A stretch of DNA of 64,000 nucleotides, from assembly GCF_009857595.1 (NCBI RefSeq), contig NZ_WWCU01000036.1, positions 1 to 64,000 of the forward strand, read 5' to 3'. The translations under genes were made by a program, and so were the position numbers. Positions 7,532 through 16,684 of this stretch are shown piece after piece (positions within the stretch are counted from its first letter, which is position 1; each line of letters starts with the position of its first letter). Source of the DNA: Pseudoduganella aquatica (GTDB lineage: Bacteria; Pseudomonadota; Gammaproteobacteria; Burkholderiales; Burkholderiaceae_D). The notes below the pieces were generated by a model. It was not told the origin of the DNA. It was given only the letters and a program-made list of their open reading frames with translations, and did not search any database.

Positions 7532-8926
7532 TTAGTTGCGGCCCAGGCTGGGCAGCTTGGGCGAATAGGTCCAGCCGGGAACCAAATAGCGCATGGCCAT
7601 GGCGTCGTCGCGCGCGCCGGTGGCCACTTTGTTGTACAGCGCATTGGCGGCCATGATGCGGTCCATGTCCGGCGTGATGCCCAGGCCAGGCGCCTGCGGC
7701 ACCTGCACTTCGCCGCCCACGATCTGCAGCGGGTCGCGCGTCAGGCGCTCCTGGCCTTCCTGCCAGATCCAGTGCGTGTCGATGGCGGTGATGCGGCCCG
7801 GCGCGGCGGCTGCGGCATGGGTGAACATGGCCAGCGAGACGTCGAAGTGGTTGTTCGAATGCGAACCCCAGGTCAGGCCCCAGTCGTGGCACAGCTGCGC
7901 CAGGCGCACGGAACCCTGCATGGTCCAGAAGTGCGGGTCGGCCAGCGGAATGTCGACGGCGCCCAGCAGGTGCGAGTGGGCCATCTGGCGCCAGTCGGTG
8001 GCGATCATATTGGTGGCGGTCTGGATGCCGGTGGCGCGGCGGAATTCAGCCATGATCTCGCGGCCGGAATAGCCGTTCTCGGGGCCGCAAGGGTCTTCCG
8101 CGTAAGCCAGGATGTGGCCCTGGCCTTTGCACAGCGCGATGGATTCGTCCAGCGACCAGGCGCCGTTCGGGTCCAGCGTCACGCGCGAATCGGGGAAGCG
8201 CTTCTTGATGGCGCGGATGGCTTCCATTTCCTCGGCGCCGTGCATCACGCCGCCTTTCAGCTTGAAGTCGCGGAAGCCGTATTTTTCCACCGTGGCCGCT
8301 GCCTGGTCGGCAATGGCTTCCGGCGTCATCGCCTCCTGGTGGCGCATGTGGTACCAGCTATGCTCAGGGCCGGTGCTTTCCAGGTAGGCCAGGTCGGTGC
8401 GGCGGCGGTCGCCGATGTAGAACAGGTAAGCCAGCATGGGCACGCTGTCGCGCTGCTGGCCGGCGCCCAGCAGTTCGCACACCGGCACGCCGAGGTGCTG
8501 GCCCATCAGGTCCAGCAGCGCCGCTTCGATGGCGGTCACCACGTTTTCCAGGCGCAGGTTGATTTCGTGCGGCTGCTTCAGCACCGCCGCTTCGGCGGCG
8601 GAGGTGACTTGGTGCTGATGGCCGCCGCCTTTGCCGGCGATGGACACCCGGACCGCGTTCAGCGTGCGGTTGAAGCGCCCGATCTCGGTGCCCACCACCA
8701 GCGGGACGGCTTTTTCCAGCGCCTGCAGGATGCCCGCGCCGCCCGGAACTTCGCCCATGCCGGTGTTGCCGGCGCTGTCTTTCAGCAGCACCAGCGTGCG
8801 GATGAAGTAGGGCGCGTGGGCGCCGCACAGGTTGAGCAGCATGCTGTCATGGCCCGCTACCGGGATGACCTGCATTTCAATTACCTTGGGGCTGCCTGAG
8901 CTAATTTGATTTGTTGCGTGTACCAT
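7532..8926 (-). CDS. gudD: D-glucarate dehydratase (enolase superfamily)
   Basis: This 464-aa enolase-superfamily enzyme is predicted to dehydrate D-glucarate (and possibly L-idarate) to 5-keto-4-deoxy-D-glucarate. Motifs fit GlucD: FKLKGGV (Lys-x-Lys base), TLDPNGAW and YAEDPCGPE (metal-binding Asp/Glu), ATNMIATDW, and GSHSNNHFD with the catalytic His. It is the first gene of the minus-strand operon, 20 bp before xylX. Together with the alpha-glucuronidases encoded across the divergent promoter, it suggests glucuronate released from xylan is oxidised to glucarate and degraded here. A uronate dehydrogenase is not visible. The start ATG at 8926 has AGGAC upstream. Confidence 0.92.
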   Translation of the reverse strand: MVHATNQISSGSPKVIEMQVIPVAGHDSMLLNLCGAHAPYFIRTLVLLKDSAGNTGMGEVPGGAGILQALEKAVPLVVGTEIGRFNRTLNAVRVSIAGKGGGHQHQVTSAAEAAVLKQPHEINLRLENVVTAIEAALLDLMGQHLGVPVCELLGAGQQRDSVPMLAYLFYIGDRRRTDLAYLESTGPEHSWYHMRHQEAMTPEAIADQAAATVEKYGFRDFKLKGGVMHGAEEMEAIRAIKKRFPDSRVTLDPNGAWSLDESIALCKGQGHILAYAEDPCGPENGYSGREIMAEFRRATGIQTATNMIATDWRQMAHSHLLGAVDIPLADPHFWTMQGSVRLAQLCHDWGLTWGSHSNNHFDVSLAMFTHAAAAAPGRITAIDTHWIWQEGQERLTRDPLQIVGGEVQVPQAPGLGITPDMDRIMAANALYNKVATGARDDAMAMRYLVPGWTYSPKLPSLGRN

Positions 8927-8942
8927 CGCTTTGTCCTAAAAT

Positions 8943-8956
8943 GAATAGCGCTACCA
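8943..8956 (-). promoter_or_regulatory. Putative xyl-box (LacI-type operator)
   Basis: The minus strand reads TGGTAGCGCTATTC, 11 of 14 bases identical to the xyl-box TGGTAGCGCTAACA known for the LacI-type XylR of Xanthomonas. Its core TAGCGCTA (8946-8953) is a perfect palindrome. It lies in the 51-bp gap between divergent gudD and the SGNH esterase gene, well placed to control both. The LacI regulator at 15575 is the obvious candidate binder (inference). Confidence 0.6.
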
Positions 8957-8977
8957 TAACCTAAGTGTGAGGGATTT

Positions 8978-10270
8978 ATGCGGTCAAGTCAACACAAGTT
9001 GTACGGCTGGTTTTCCGGCCTGTTGTTTGCAGCCGGTGCATTTGCAGCGGTTGCCGAAGTGGCAGCAAAAGACAAGGCGGATCCCGCCACGGAGGCGCAC
9101 TGGGTGGCTTCCTGGGGCACGGCCGTGATGGTTCCCGAGGGCGGCAATGAACTGGCCGCCGAACACTGGCGCGAGGGCAGCCTGCGCCAGATCGTGCATC
9201 TTTCGCTGGGCGGCAGCAAGCTGCGCGTCCGCATCAGCAACACTTTTGGCGCCACGCCGCTGGTGCTGGAAGGCGCGGCGGTGGCGCTGGCCAAGGGGCC
9301 GGGCAAGCCGGATGTGGAAGGCGGCACCTCGCGCTCCCTCACCTTCAATGGCCGCAATAGCGTATTGATACCGTCGGGCGGCGAATACTATAGCGACCCG
9401 GTCGCGCTTGACCTCAAGCCCGGCGCCGACCTGGCCATTTCCATGTATTTCAAGGGCGAACCTGCGCGCCAGACCGGCCATCCCGGCTCGCGCGCCAACA
9501 GCTTCGTCATCAAGGGCAACCGCGTGGTGGAGGCCGAATGGCCGGGCGCCACCAAGGTGGAACGCTGGTACGCGCTGGCGGACGTGGAAGTCCAGGCCCC
9601 GCGCAGCGTCGGCGCGGTGGTCGCCATCGGCGACTCCATCACCGACGGCCACGGCGCCACCACGGACGGCAACGACCGCTGGCCGGACCTGCTGGCGGCC
9701 CGCTTCGCCCGCGAAGGGCAGAGCATGGGCGTGGTCAACGCCGGCATAGGCGGCGGCCGCATGCTGCGCGACGGCCTGGGACCGAATATGGTGTCCCGTT
9801 TCGACCGCGACGTGATTTCCCGCAGCGGCGTCACCCACGCCATCGTCATGATAGGCGTGAACGACCTGGGCGGGCAGCACCGCAACGGCGACGACACGCC
9901 GGAAGCGCGCAAAAAGCTGCTGGACGACCTGATGACGGCGCACCGCCAGCTGGTGGAGCGCGCGCATGCGCAGGGCGTCTGCGTCATCGGCGGCACCATC
10001 TCGCCGTATATGGGCTCGGACTACTACCGTCCCAATGTGGACAACGAAGCCGACCGCGTGGCGCTGAACAACTGGATACGCAGCTCCGGCGTGTTCGACG
10101 GCGTGGCCGACTTCGACGCCGCCCTGCGCGACCCGGCCCAGCCATCGCGCCTGCTGAAAGAACGCGACAAGGGCGACGGCCTGCACCCCTCGCCAGCCGG
10201 CTTCCGCGCCATGGCCGACAGCGTGCCGCTGAACGCCCTGCGCCAGTGCGCGTTTCGCAAGGCGTCTTAA
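8978..10270 (+). CDS. Secreted SGNH/GDSL esterase (possible acetyl-xylan esterase)
   Basis: This 430-aa protein is a serine esterase of the SGNH family. A signal-peptide-like hydrophobic stretch lies in residues 10-30. Residues about 45-200 form an accessory N-terminal region common in large SGNH hydrolases. The catalytic domain follows: block I AIGDSITDG (Ser220), block II GIGGGRML, block III GVNDLGG, and block V DGLHPSPAGF with the catalytic Asp/His. The ATG at 8978 is preceded by GAGGGA. It is divergent from gudD and followed by two alpha-glucuronidases, so removal of acetyl groups from glucuronoxylan is a reasonable role. The substrate is inferred from neighbours only. Confidence 0.82.
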   Translation: MRSSQHKLYGWFSGLLFAAGAFAAVAEVAAKDKADPATEAHWVASWGTAVMVPEGGNELAAEHWREGSLRQIVHLSLGGSKLRVRISNTFGATPLVLEGAAVALAKGPGKPDVEGGTSRSLTFNGRNSVLIPSGGEYYSDPVALDLKPGADLAISMYFKGEPARQTGHPGSRANSFVIKGNRVVEAEWPGATKVERWYALADVEVQAPRSVGAVVAIGDSITDGHGATTDGNDRWPDLLAARFAREGQSMGVVNAGIGGGRMLRDGLGPNMVSRFDRDVISRSGVTHAIVMIGVNDLGGQHRNGDDTPEARKKLLDDLMTAHRQLVERAHAQGVCVIGGTISPYMGSDYYRPNVDNEADRVALNNWIRSSGVFDGVADFDAALRDPAQPSRLLKERDKGDGLHPSPAGFRAMADSVPLNALRQCAFRKAS

Positions 10271-10273
10271 CAC

Positions 10274-10310
10274 CGTAGGGCGGGTTAGGCGCGCAGCGCC
10301 GTAACCCGCC
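10274..10310 (+). repeat. REP-like palindrome copy 4
   Basis: CGTAGGGCGGGTTAGGCGC, loop GCA, then GCGCCGTAACCCGCC. It begins 3 bp after the esterase stop codon. It is the only copy near a stop whose GTAG end faces that stop. Confidence 0.85.
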
Positions 10311-10383
10311 GTGCAGGCGTCCATACGGCCATAGCAAGATAATAAAATACAGGCTTTTTGAGAGCCGCTCGGAGACAAAACGA

Positions 10384-13245
10384 ATGAAATTCATCACCAG
10401 GGCCGCCTGCGCTGTCCTCATGCTGGCCTGCGCCTTGCCCGCGTTTGCGCTGGGACAAAAACCCTTTGTAGCCTTCGAGCGCACGGACGCCAACGCCGTG
10501 GGGCTGCTGCATGACGGCGGCGTGGCCAAACTGTATGTGGATTCCGCCGACCACACCGGCGTGCTGCGCGCCGCCGCCGACCTGCAAAGCGACATCAAGC
10601 GCGTGGGCGGCACGCTGCCCGAGCTGGTCAAAAGCTCCTCCGCAGCGGGCGCCGACGTGGTCATCATCGGCACCGTCGGCAAGAGCGCGCTGATCGACAA
10701 GCTGGTTCGCTCCGGCGCGCTGGACGTTTCCGCCATCAAGGGCAAGTGGGAAGCCTGGCAGGTGCAGACCCTGAAGAACCCCATGCCCGGCGTGGAGCGC
10801 GCGCTGGTGATCGCCGGCAGCGACAAGCGCGGCACCATCTACGGCATTTACGAAGTCTCCGAGCAGATAGGCGTATCGCCCTGGTACTGGTGGGCGGACG
10901 TGCCGCCCAAGCAGCGCCAGGCCATCTACGCCAGCGCCCCCGCGCGCGTGAACGACGCCCCCGCAGTGCAGTACCGAGGCATCTTCCTGAACGACGAAGC
11001 GCCCGCGCTCACAGGCTGGGCCAAGCAGCAATACGGCGGCTACAACCACAAGTTCTACGAAAAAGTGTTCGAGCTGCTGCTGCGCCTGCGCGGCAACTAC
11101 CTGTGGCCCGCCATGTGGGACGCCGCCTTCTTCGACGACGACAAGCTCAATGGCGTGCGCGCCGAGGAGTACGGCGTGGTCATCGGCACCTCGCACCACG
11201 AGCCCATGATGCGCGCCCACAAGGAATGGGACCGCTACGGCAAGGGCGCCTGGGACTACAGCAAGAACGAAACGGTGCTGAAGGACTTCTGGCGCGGCGG
11301 CCTGCGCGCCTCCAAGGGCACGGAAAAAATCGTCACGCTGGGCATGCGCGGCGACGGCGACGAGCCGATGTCGGAGCAATCCAACGTGGCGCTGCTGGAG
11401 CGCATCGTGAAGGACCAGCGCGAAATCATCGCGCAGCAGATCAATCCGGACATGAGCAAGGTTCCGCAGGTATGGGCGCTGTACAAGGAAGTGCAGGAGT
11501 ACTACGAGAAGGGCATGCGCGTGCCGGACGACGTGCTGCTGCTGTGGTGCGACGACAACTGGGCCAACATCCGCCGCCTGCCCACGCCGGAAGAGCGCAA
11601 GCGTTCCGGCGGCGCTGGCGTGTACTACCACTTCGACTACGTGGGCGGTCCGCGCTCCTACAAATGGCTGAACGTGACGCCGATACCGAAGATCTGGGAG
11701 CAGATGCGCCTGGCCTGGGAATACGACGCCAAGCGCATGTGGATCGTCAACGTGGGCGACCTGAAGCCGATGGAAGTGCCGATCGAATTCTTCCTCAGCT
11801 ACGCCTGGAACCCATCCGCCTGGCCCGCCGAGCGCCTGCCGGACTACCTGAAGCTGTGGGCTGCGCGCGAGTTCAGCCCGGAGTACGCGGACGACATCGC
11901 CGACATCGTGGCCAAGTACACCAAGTACAACGGCCGCCGCAAGCCGGAGCAGCTGGAGCCGGGCACTTACAGCCAGGTGAACTACAACGAGGCCGCGCGC
12001 ATCACGGCGGAGTACAAGGACCTGGCGGCGCGCGCCAACAAGATCGACGCCGCCCTGCCGTCCGAGCAGCGCGACGCCTTCTTCCAGCTGGTGCAGTACC
12101 CTGTGAACGCGGGCGCGGTGGTGAATGAGATGTACACGCTCGCCGCGCAGAACCAGCTGTACGCCAGGCAGGGGCGCGCTTTCACCAACGACCTGGCCGA
12201 ACGCGTGCGCGGCCTGTTCAAGCAGGACGCGGAACTGGCGCGCCAGTACATGGAAGACGTTAGCGACGGCAAGTGGAACCACATGATGTCGCAGACCCAC
12301 CTGGGCTACACCTACTGGAACCAGCCTCCCCGCAACGTGATGCCGGCGGTGTCGGAACTGCAGCTGCCCAAGGCCGGCGACCTGGGCGTGGCGGTGGAGG
12401 GCAGCGAGTTCGCCTGGCCGGGCCAGAACGGGGACAAGCTCACGCTGCCCGCACTGGAAGCCGGCAACAAGCAGACGCGCTGGCTGGAGGTGTTCAATCG
12501 CGGCCAGCTGGCGTTCAACTACACCGTTACCGCCAGCGATCCCTGGATAGTGCTGAGCACTCCGGGTGGCCGCGTGGTGCGCGAGAAGCGCATCACGGTG
12601 GACGTGCGCTGGGCGGACGTTCCGCCCGGCGTGACCGAGGCCACGCTGACGGTGGAAGGCGCGGGCAGCAAAACCCGCGTCAAGGTGCCGCTGCGCCGCG
12701 CGGTGCAGGCGGCGTCCGGCAGCTATGTTGAATCGCAGGGCGTGGTCTCCATCGAAGCCGAGCATTATGCGAACGCGGTGGCCAAGGAAGGCTGGCAATG
12801 GCTGCGCATTCCTGACCATGGCCGCACCCTGTCCGCCATGACGACGCTGCCCGCCAGCGCCGCGCTGTCGCTGCCCGGCGCGGCCGAAGGCATGCGCCTG
12901 GAATACAAGGTGCACCTGCTCACGCCCGGCGAAGTCACGCTGCATACCACGCTGGCGCCCACGCTGAAGTTCCAGCCGGGCGAAGGCTTCCGCTACGCCG
13001 TGTCCTTCGACGGCGAAGCGCCGCAAGTGGTGAACGTGCATGCCGACGCCTCGCAGCGCTTCTGGGAGCGCGCCGTGTCGGACGGCGCGGTCGTCTTCAA
13101 GACCAAACACAAACTGGCCGCAGGCGCCCACACGCTCAAGTTCTGGGCGGTGGACCCCGCGCTGGTGCTGCAAAAACTGGTAATCGACGCAGGCGGCCTG
13201 AAACCAAGCTATCTCGGCCCGCAAGAAAGCCCGAAAGCCCCGTAA
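10384..13245 (+). CDS. GH115 family alpha-glucuronidase (exported)
   Basis: This 953-aa protein resembles glycoside hydrolase family 115, which removes (4-O-methyl)glucuronic acid from internal and terminal xylose units of polymeric xylan. A cleaved signal peptide covers residues 1-22 (hydrophobic, ending PAFA-LG). The N-terminal domain carries IAGSDKRGTIYGIYEVSEQIGVSPWYWWADV, typical of the family. The barrel region contains RGIFLNDEAPALTGW, LRGNYLWPAMWDAAFFDD, ITLGMRGDGDEPM-like and LLWCDDNWANIRRLP segments. A beta-sandwich C-terminus ends near 950. The ATG is preceded by CGGAGAC. It is followed 20 bp later by the GH67 gene, so the two are very likely co-transcribed. Confidence 0.88.
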   Translation: MKFITRAACAVLMLACALPAFALGQKPFVAFERTDANAVGLLHDGGVAKLYVDSADHTGVLRAAADLQSDIKRVGGTLPELVKSSSAAGADVVIIGTVGKSALIDKLVRSGALDVSAIKGKWEAWQVQTLKNPMPGVERALVIAGSDKRGTIYGIYEVSEQIGVSPWYWWADVPPKQRQAIYASAPARVNDAPAVQYRGIFLNDEAPALTGWAKQQYGGYNHKFYEKVFELLLRLRGNYLWPAMWDAAFFDDDKLNGVRAEEYGVVIGTSHHEPMMRAHKEWDRYGKGAWDYSKNETVLKDFWRGGLRASKGTEKIVTLGMRGDGDEPMSEQSNVALLERIVKDQREIIAQQINPDMSKVPQVWALYKEVQEYYEKGMRVPDDVLLLWCDDNWANIRRLPTPEERKRSGGAGVYYHFDYVGGPRSYKWLNVTPIPKIWEQMRLAWEYDAKRMWIVNVGDLKPMEVPIEFFLSYAWNPSAWPAERLPDYLKLWAAREFSPEYADDIADIVAKYTKYNGRRKPEQLEPGTYSQVNYNEAARITAEYKDLAARANKIDAALPSEQRDAFFQLVQYPVNAGAVVNEMYTLAAQNQLYARQGRAFTNDLAERVRGLFKQDAELARQYMEDVSDGKWNHMMSQTHLGYTYWNQPPRNVMPAVSELQLPKAGDLGVAVEGSEFAWPGQNGDKLTLPALEAGNKQTRWLEVFNRGQLAFNYTVTASDPWIVLSTPGGRVVREKRITVDVRWADVPPGVTEATLTVEGAGSKTRVKVPLRRAVQAASGSYVESQGVVSIEAEHYANAVAKEGWQWLRIPDHGRTLSAMTTLPASAALSLPGAAEGMRLEYKVHLLTPGEVTLHTTLAPTLKFQPGEGFRYAVSFDGEAPQVVNVHADASQRFWERAVSDGAVVFKTKHKLAAGAHTLKFWAVDPALVLQKLVIDAGGLKPSYLGPQESPKAP

Positions 13246-13265
13246 AACCACGTAACGGAGACAAG

Positions 13266-15452
13266 ATGAAGACAATGTTCAAGGCGCTCATGCCTTTGCT
13301 TGCGCTGCTGCTGGCCATGCCGGCCCACGCCGTGCAGGGCGCCACGGAGGACGGCTACGACCTCTGGCTGCGCTACCGACCGATGGACAAGGCGGCGCGC
13401 GTGCAAGTGCGCGCGGCCGCGTCGTCCATCGTCGCCTTCGGTCCCGCCGCGCCGGCCGGTTCCGCGCCGGCCTCGCCGGTGCAAGCCGCCGTCGCCGAGC
13501 TGCAGCGCGGCCTGGGCGGCCTGCTGGGCAAGGAGCCGCCGCTGGCCGCGTCCGTGCAGGACGGCGCCGTGGTGCTGGCCACGCCCGCGTCCATGCCCGC
13601 GCTGTCCGGCATGGACCTGAAACTGGAAACGCTGGGCCGGGAAGGCTATCTGCTGCGCAGCACGCGCCTGCAGGGCCACAAGGTCACGCTGGTCGCCGCC
13701 AACAGCGACATCGGCCTGCTGTACGGTTCCTACGCCCTGCTGCGCAAGATCGGCATTGGCGCCGAAGGCCTGGCGGCGCTGGACGAGCGCTCCGCTCCCA
13801 AGCTGCAGCTGCGCGTGCTGAACCACTGGGACAACCTGGACCGCACCGTGGAGCGCGGCTACGCGGGCGAGTCCATCTGGAACTGGTGGGCGCTGCCGGA
13901 AGTGCGCGACCGCCGCTACGTGGACTACGCGCGCGCCAACGCCTCGCTGGGCATCAACGGCACGGTGCTCAACAACGTCAACTCCAAGCCGGACATCCTG
14001 ACCGCGCCGTGGATCGCCAAGGCCGCCGCCGTGGCGGACTCGCTGCGCCCCTACGGCATCAAGGTCTACCTGTCCGCGCGCTTCTCCACGCCGCTGGAGC
14101 TGGGCGCCACCAAGACCGCCGACCCGCTGGACCCCGCCGTCGCCGCCTGGTGGAAAGCCAAGGCCGATGAGATCTACAAATCCATTCCCGACTTCGGCGG
14201 CTTCCTCGTCAAAGCCAACTCCGAGGGCCAGCCCGGCCCGCAGGACTACCACCGCAGCCACGCCGACGGCGCCAATATGCTGGCCAAGGCCGTGGCGCCG
14301 CACAAGGGCGTGGTGATGTGGCGCGCCTTCGTCTACGCGCATGAAAAGCCGGATGACCGCGCCAAGCAGGCCTACAGCGAATTCAAGCCGCTGGACGGCA
14401 CCTTCGACGCCAATGTGCTGGTGCAGGTGAAGAACGGCGCCATCGACTTCCAGCCGCGCGAACCGGCCCACCCGCTGTTCGGCGCCATGCCGAACACGCC
14501 GCTGATGATGGAATTCCAGATCACCAAGGAATACCTGGGCTACGCCACCCACCTGGCCTACCTCGGCACCATGTACCAGGAAACGCTGGGCACCGATATG
14601 CACACCGGCGCCGGCACCGTGGCGCAGATCCTGGAGGCGGGCGCGCAGGGCTCCAAGCTCACCGGCATCGCCGGCGTGGCCAATATCGGCAGCGAGCGCA
14701 ATTGGAGCGGCTCGCACTTCGACCAGGCCAACTGGTACGCCTTCGGCCGCCTGGCCTGGAACCCGCAGGCGGACGCCCGCGCGCTGGCGCGCGAATGGGC
14801 CGCGCAGACCTTCTCGGCCGCACCCGCCGCCGTGGCGCAGGTGACGGACATGATGATGATGTCGCGCGAGGCCGTGGTGAACTACATGACGCCGCTCGGC
14901 CTGCACCACCTGATGGGCACCGGCCACCACCACGGCCCCGCGCCGTGGGTGGCCAACCTGGAGCGCCCGGACTGGAACCCCGTCTACTACCACCGCGCGG
15001 ACAAGGGCGGCATCGGCTTCGACCGTACCGCCACCGGCAGCAACGCCGTGGCGCAGTACGCGCCGGGCCTGGCGCGCCAGTACGCCGACCCGCGCAGCAC
15101 GCCGGAAACCATGCTGCTGTGGTTCCACCATCTGCCGTGGGACTACAAGATGGCGTCCGGCCGCAAGCTGTGGGAAGAGTTGTTGGTTCGATACGACAGC
15201 GGCGTGGCGCAAGTGGACGACATGCGCCAGCGCTGGGCGCGTTTGAAACCGCTGATCGACGCGCGCCGCCATGAGGACGTGGCTGTGCTGCTGGACAAGC
15301 AGTACCAGGAAGCGGTGTGGTGGCGCGACGCCAGCATTGCCTACTTCCAGTCGGTATCGGGCTTGGCGCTGCCGGCCGGCGTGAAGGCGCCGGGCATGCC
15401 GCTCGATTACTACAAGTCGCTGAAATTCCCCTACGCCCCCGGACGCGGCTAG
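13266..15452 (+). CDS. GH67 alpha-glucuronidase (exported)
   Basis: This 728-aa protein is a GH67 alpha-glucuronidase, acting on short aldouronic acids with (4-O-methyl)glucuronate on the non-reducing xylose. An N-terminal signal peptide covers about residues 1-22 (ending MPAHA). Catalytic residues align with the family: general acid E320 in KANSEGQPGP, and the base pair D394 (GAIDFQPREP) and E422 (FQITKEY). The spacing D394-E422 is 28 residues, the spacing I recall for characterised members. Length is normal. The RBS GGAG sits just before ATG. Together with the GH115 enzyme it would debranch xylan polymers and then oligomers, feeding xylose and glucuronate to the catabolic operon. Confidence 0.94.
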   Translation: MKTMFKALMPLLALLLAMPAHAVQGATEDGYDLWLRYRPMDKAARVQVRAAASSIVAFGPAAPAGSAPASPVQAAVAELQRGLGGLLGKEPPLAASVQDGAVVLATPASMPALSGMDLKLETLGREGYLLRSTRLQGHKVTLVAANSDIGLLYGSYALLRKIGIGAEGLAALDERSAPKLQLRVLNHWDNLDRTVERGYAGESIWNWWALPEVRDRRYVDYARANASLGINGTVLNNVNSKPDILTAPWIAKAAAVADSLRPYGIKVYLSARFSTPLELGATKTADPLDPAVAAWWKAKADEIYKSIPDFGGFLVKANSEGQPGPQDYHRSHADGANMLAKAVAPHKGVVMWRAFVYAHEKPDDRAKQAYSEFKPLDGTFDANVLVQVKNGAIDFQPREPAHPLFGAMPNTPLMMEFQITKEYLGYATHLAYLGTMYQETLGTDMHTGAGTVAQILEAGAQGSKLTGIAGVANIGSERNWSGSHFDQANWYAFGRLAWNPQADARALAREWAAQTFSAAPAAVAQVTDMMMMSREAVVNYMTPLGLHHLMGTGHHHGPAPWVANLERPDWNPVYYHRADKGGIGFDRTATGSNAVAQYAPGLARQYADPRSTPETMLLWFHHLPWDYKMASGRKLWEELLVRYDSGVAQVDDMRQRWARLKPLIDARRHEDVAVLLDKQYQEAVWWRDASIAYFQSVSGLALPAGVKAPGMPLDYYKSLKFPYAPGRG

Positions 15453-15478
15453 CGGGCGGCGGTCCGGCCAAATGATTG

Positions 15479-15498
15479 CGGTAACATAAATGTGACCG
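15479..15498. promoter_or_regulatory. Near-perfect dyad upstream of the LacI-type regulator
   Basis: CGGTAACATAAATGTGACCG has 9-bp arms with one mismatch around an AA centre. It lies 77 bp upstream of the regulator start and 27 bp after the GH67 stop. It shares only a short GGTA stretch with the xyl-box at 8943. It could be an autoregulatory operator, but this is an inference from symmetry and position. Confidence 0.4.
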
Positions 15499-15574
15499 TT
15501 TGTTATATGGCCGGACAGTTTTAACACTGCCGCTTGTGGTAAAGTCCACTTTTTAACACAGGTTTTTTGAGCAG

Positions 15575-16669
15575 ATGGCAAGAACTAAGGCGAAAGCAGC
15601 CGCGGGAGCGGAGTCCCGCTCCGGCGTCCCCACCATGTCCGACGTGGCGAAACTTGCCGGCGTGTCGCCGATGACGGTGTCGCGCGTGATGAACGGCGAC
15701 ACCAAGGTACGGCAGAGCACCCGCCGCAAGGTGGACGAGGCCGTGGCCGCGCTCAACTATGTGCCCAACCAGGCCGCCCGGCGCCTCGCCGGCTCGCGGC
15801 CCATCCGCATTGGCTTCCTGTACAGCAACCCGAGCGCAGGCTACCTGAGCGAATTCCTGGTCGGCCTGCTGAACCAGGCCAGCTTGAACAATGTGCAGCT
15901 GGTAGTGGAGAAGTGCGAAGCGGGCGAGCACTGGAAAGAGCAGACCCAGCGCCTGATCGACAACGGCGTGGACGGCATCATCCTGCCGCCGCCGCTGTGC
16001 GACATGCCGGGCCTGATCGACATGATCGCGCAGTCCTCGCTGCCGGCCGTCACCGTGGCCTGCGGCCAGCCGGACCCGCGCGTGTGCGCCGTCAGCATCG
16101 ACGACTACCAGGCCGCCTACGCCATGACCTCGCACCTGATCACGCTGGGCCACCAGCGCATCGGCTTCGTCATCGGCCATCCGAACCAGACCGCCAGCGC
16201 GCGCCGCCTGGCCGGCTTCAAGGCCGCCATTGCCGACCGCAGCGCGCAGGACGCGCCCGAGCTGACCGTGCAGGGCATGTTCACCTACCGTTCCGGCCTG
16301 GACGCGGCCGAGCTGCTGCTGGGCCTGGAGCAGCGCCCCACGGCGGTCTTCGCCAGCAACGACGATATGGCGGCGGCCACCGTGGCCATCGCGCACCGCC
16401 TCGGCCTGGACGTGCCGGGCGACCTGACCGTGGCCGGCTTCGATGACACGGCGCTGGCCACCACCATCTGGCCCGAGCTGACCACCGTGCGCCAGCCGAT
16501 CACCGGCATGGCGGAAGCGGCGGTGCAGTACCTGGTGCGCCAGATCCGCGCGCTGCGCGACGGCGCGCCGGAAGCGCCCGAGCATGTGCTGATGGACTTT
16601 TCGCTGATACGCCGCCAGTCCGACGCGGCGCCGCGCATGCGCCCGCCGATCAAGCTGGCGCCCAAGTAA
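15575..16669 (+). CDS. LacI-family transcriptional regulator
   Basis: This 364-aa DNA-binding regulator has an unusually long N-terminal leader (about 19 residues, MARTKAKAAAG...) before the LacI helix-turn-helix: MSDVAKLAGVSPMTVSRVMNG with hinge helix NYVPNQAARRLAG. A periplasmic-binding-protein-like sensor domain follows (IRIGFLYSNPSAGYLSE to the C-terminus), with the DDYQAAYAMTSHLI and FASNDDMAAATV motifs of the GntR/CcpA-like group. It sits at the end of the xylanolytic arm and is the likely controller of the xyl/gud locus through the box at 8943. The ligand is not known from sequence: a xylose derivative, xylo-oligomer or uronate are all possible. Confidence 0.9.
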   Translation: MARTKAKAAAGAESRSGVPTMSDVAKLAGVSPMTVSRVMNGDTKVRQSTRRKVDEAVAALNYVPNQAARRLAGSRPIRIGFLYSNPSAGYLSEFLVGLLNQASLNNVQLVVEKCEAGEHWKEQTQRLIDNGVDGIILPPPLCDMPGLIDMIAQSSLPAVTVACGQPDPRVCAVSIDDYQAAYAMTSHLITLGHQRIGFVIGHPNQTASARRLAGFKAAIADRSAQDAPELTVQGMFTYRSGLDAAELLLGLEQRPTAVFASNDDMAAATVAIAHRLGLDVPGDLTVAGFDDTALATTIWPELTTVRQPITGMAEAAVQYLVRQIRALRDGAPEAPEHVLMDFSLIRRQSDAAPRMRPPIKLAPK

Positions 16670-16684
16670 GGCAGGAAGCCAGGC

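Noticed and set aside
10285..13275. A 996-codon open frame on the minus strand opposite the GH115 gene
   Set aside because: It is a GC-driven shadow: the plus-strand protein has clear GH115 features and signal peptide, while the opposite translation is His/Arg/Ala/Val-rich with no recognisable domain.
13209..15581. A 790-codon open frame opposite the GH67 gene
   Set aside because: Same reason; the plus strand carries the conserved GH67 catalytic residues.
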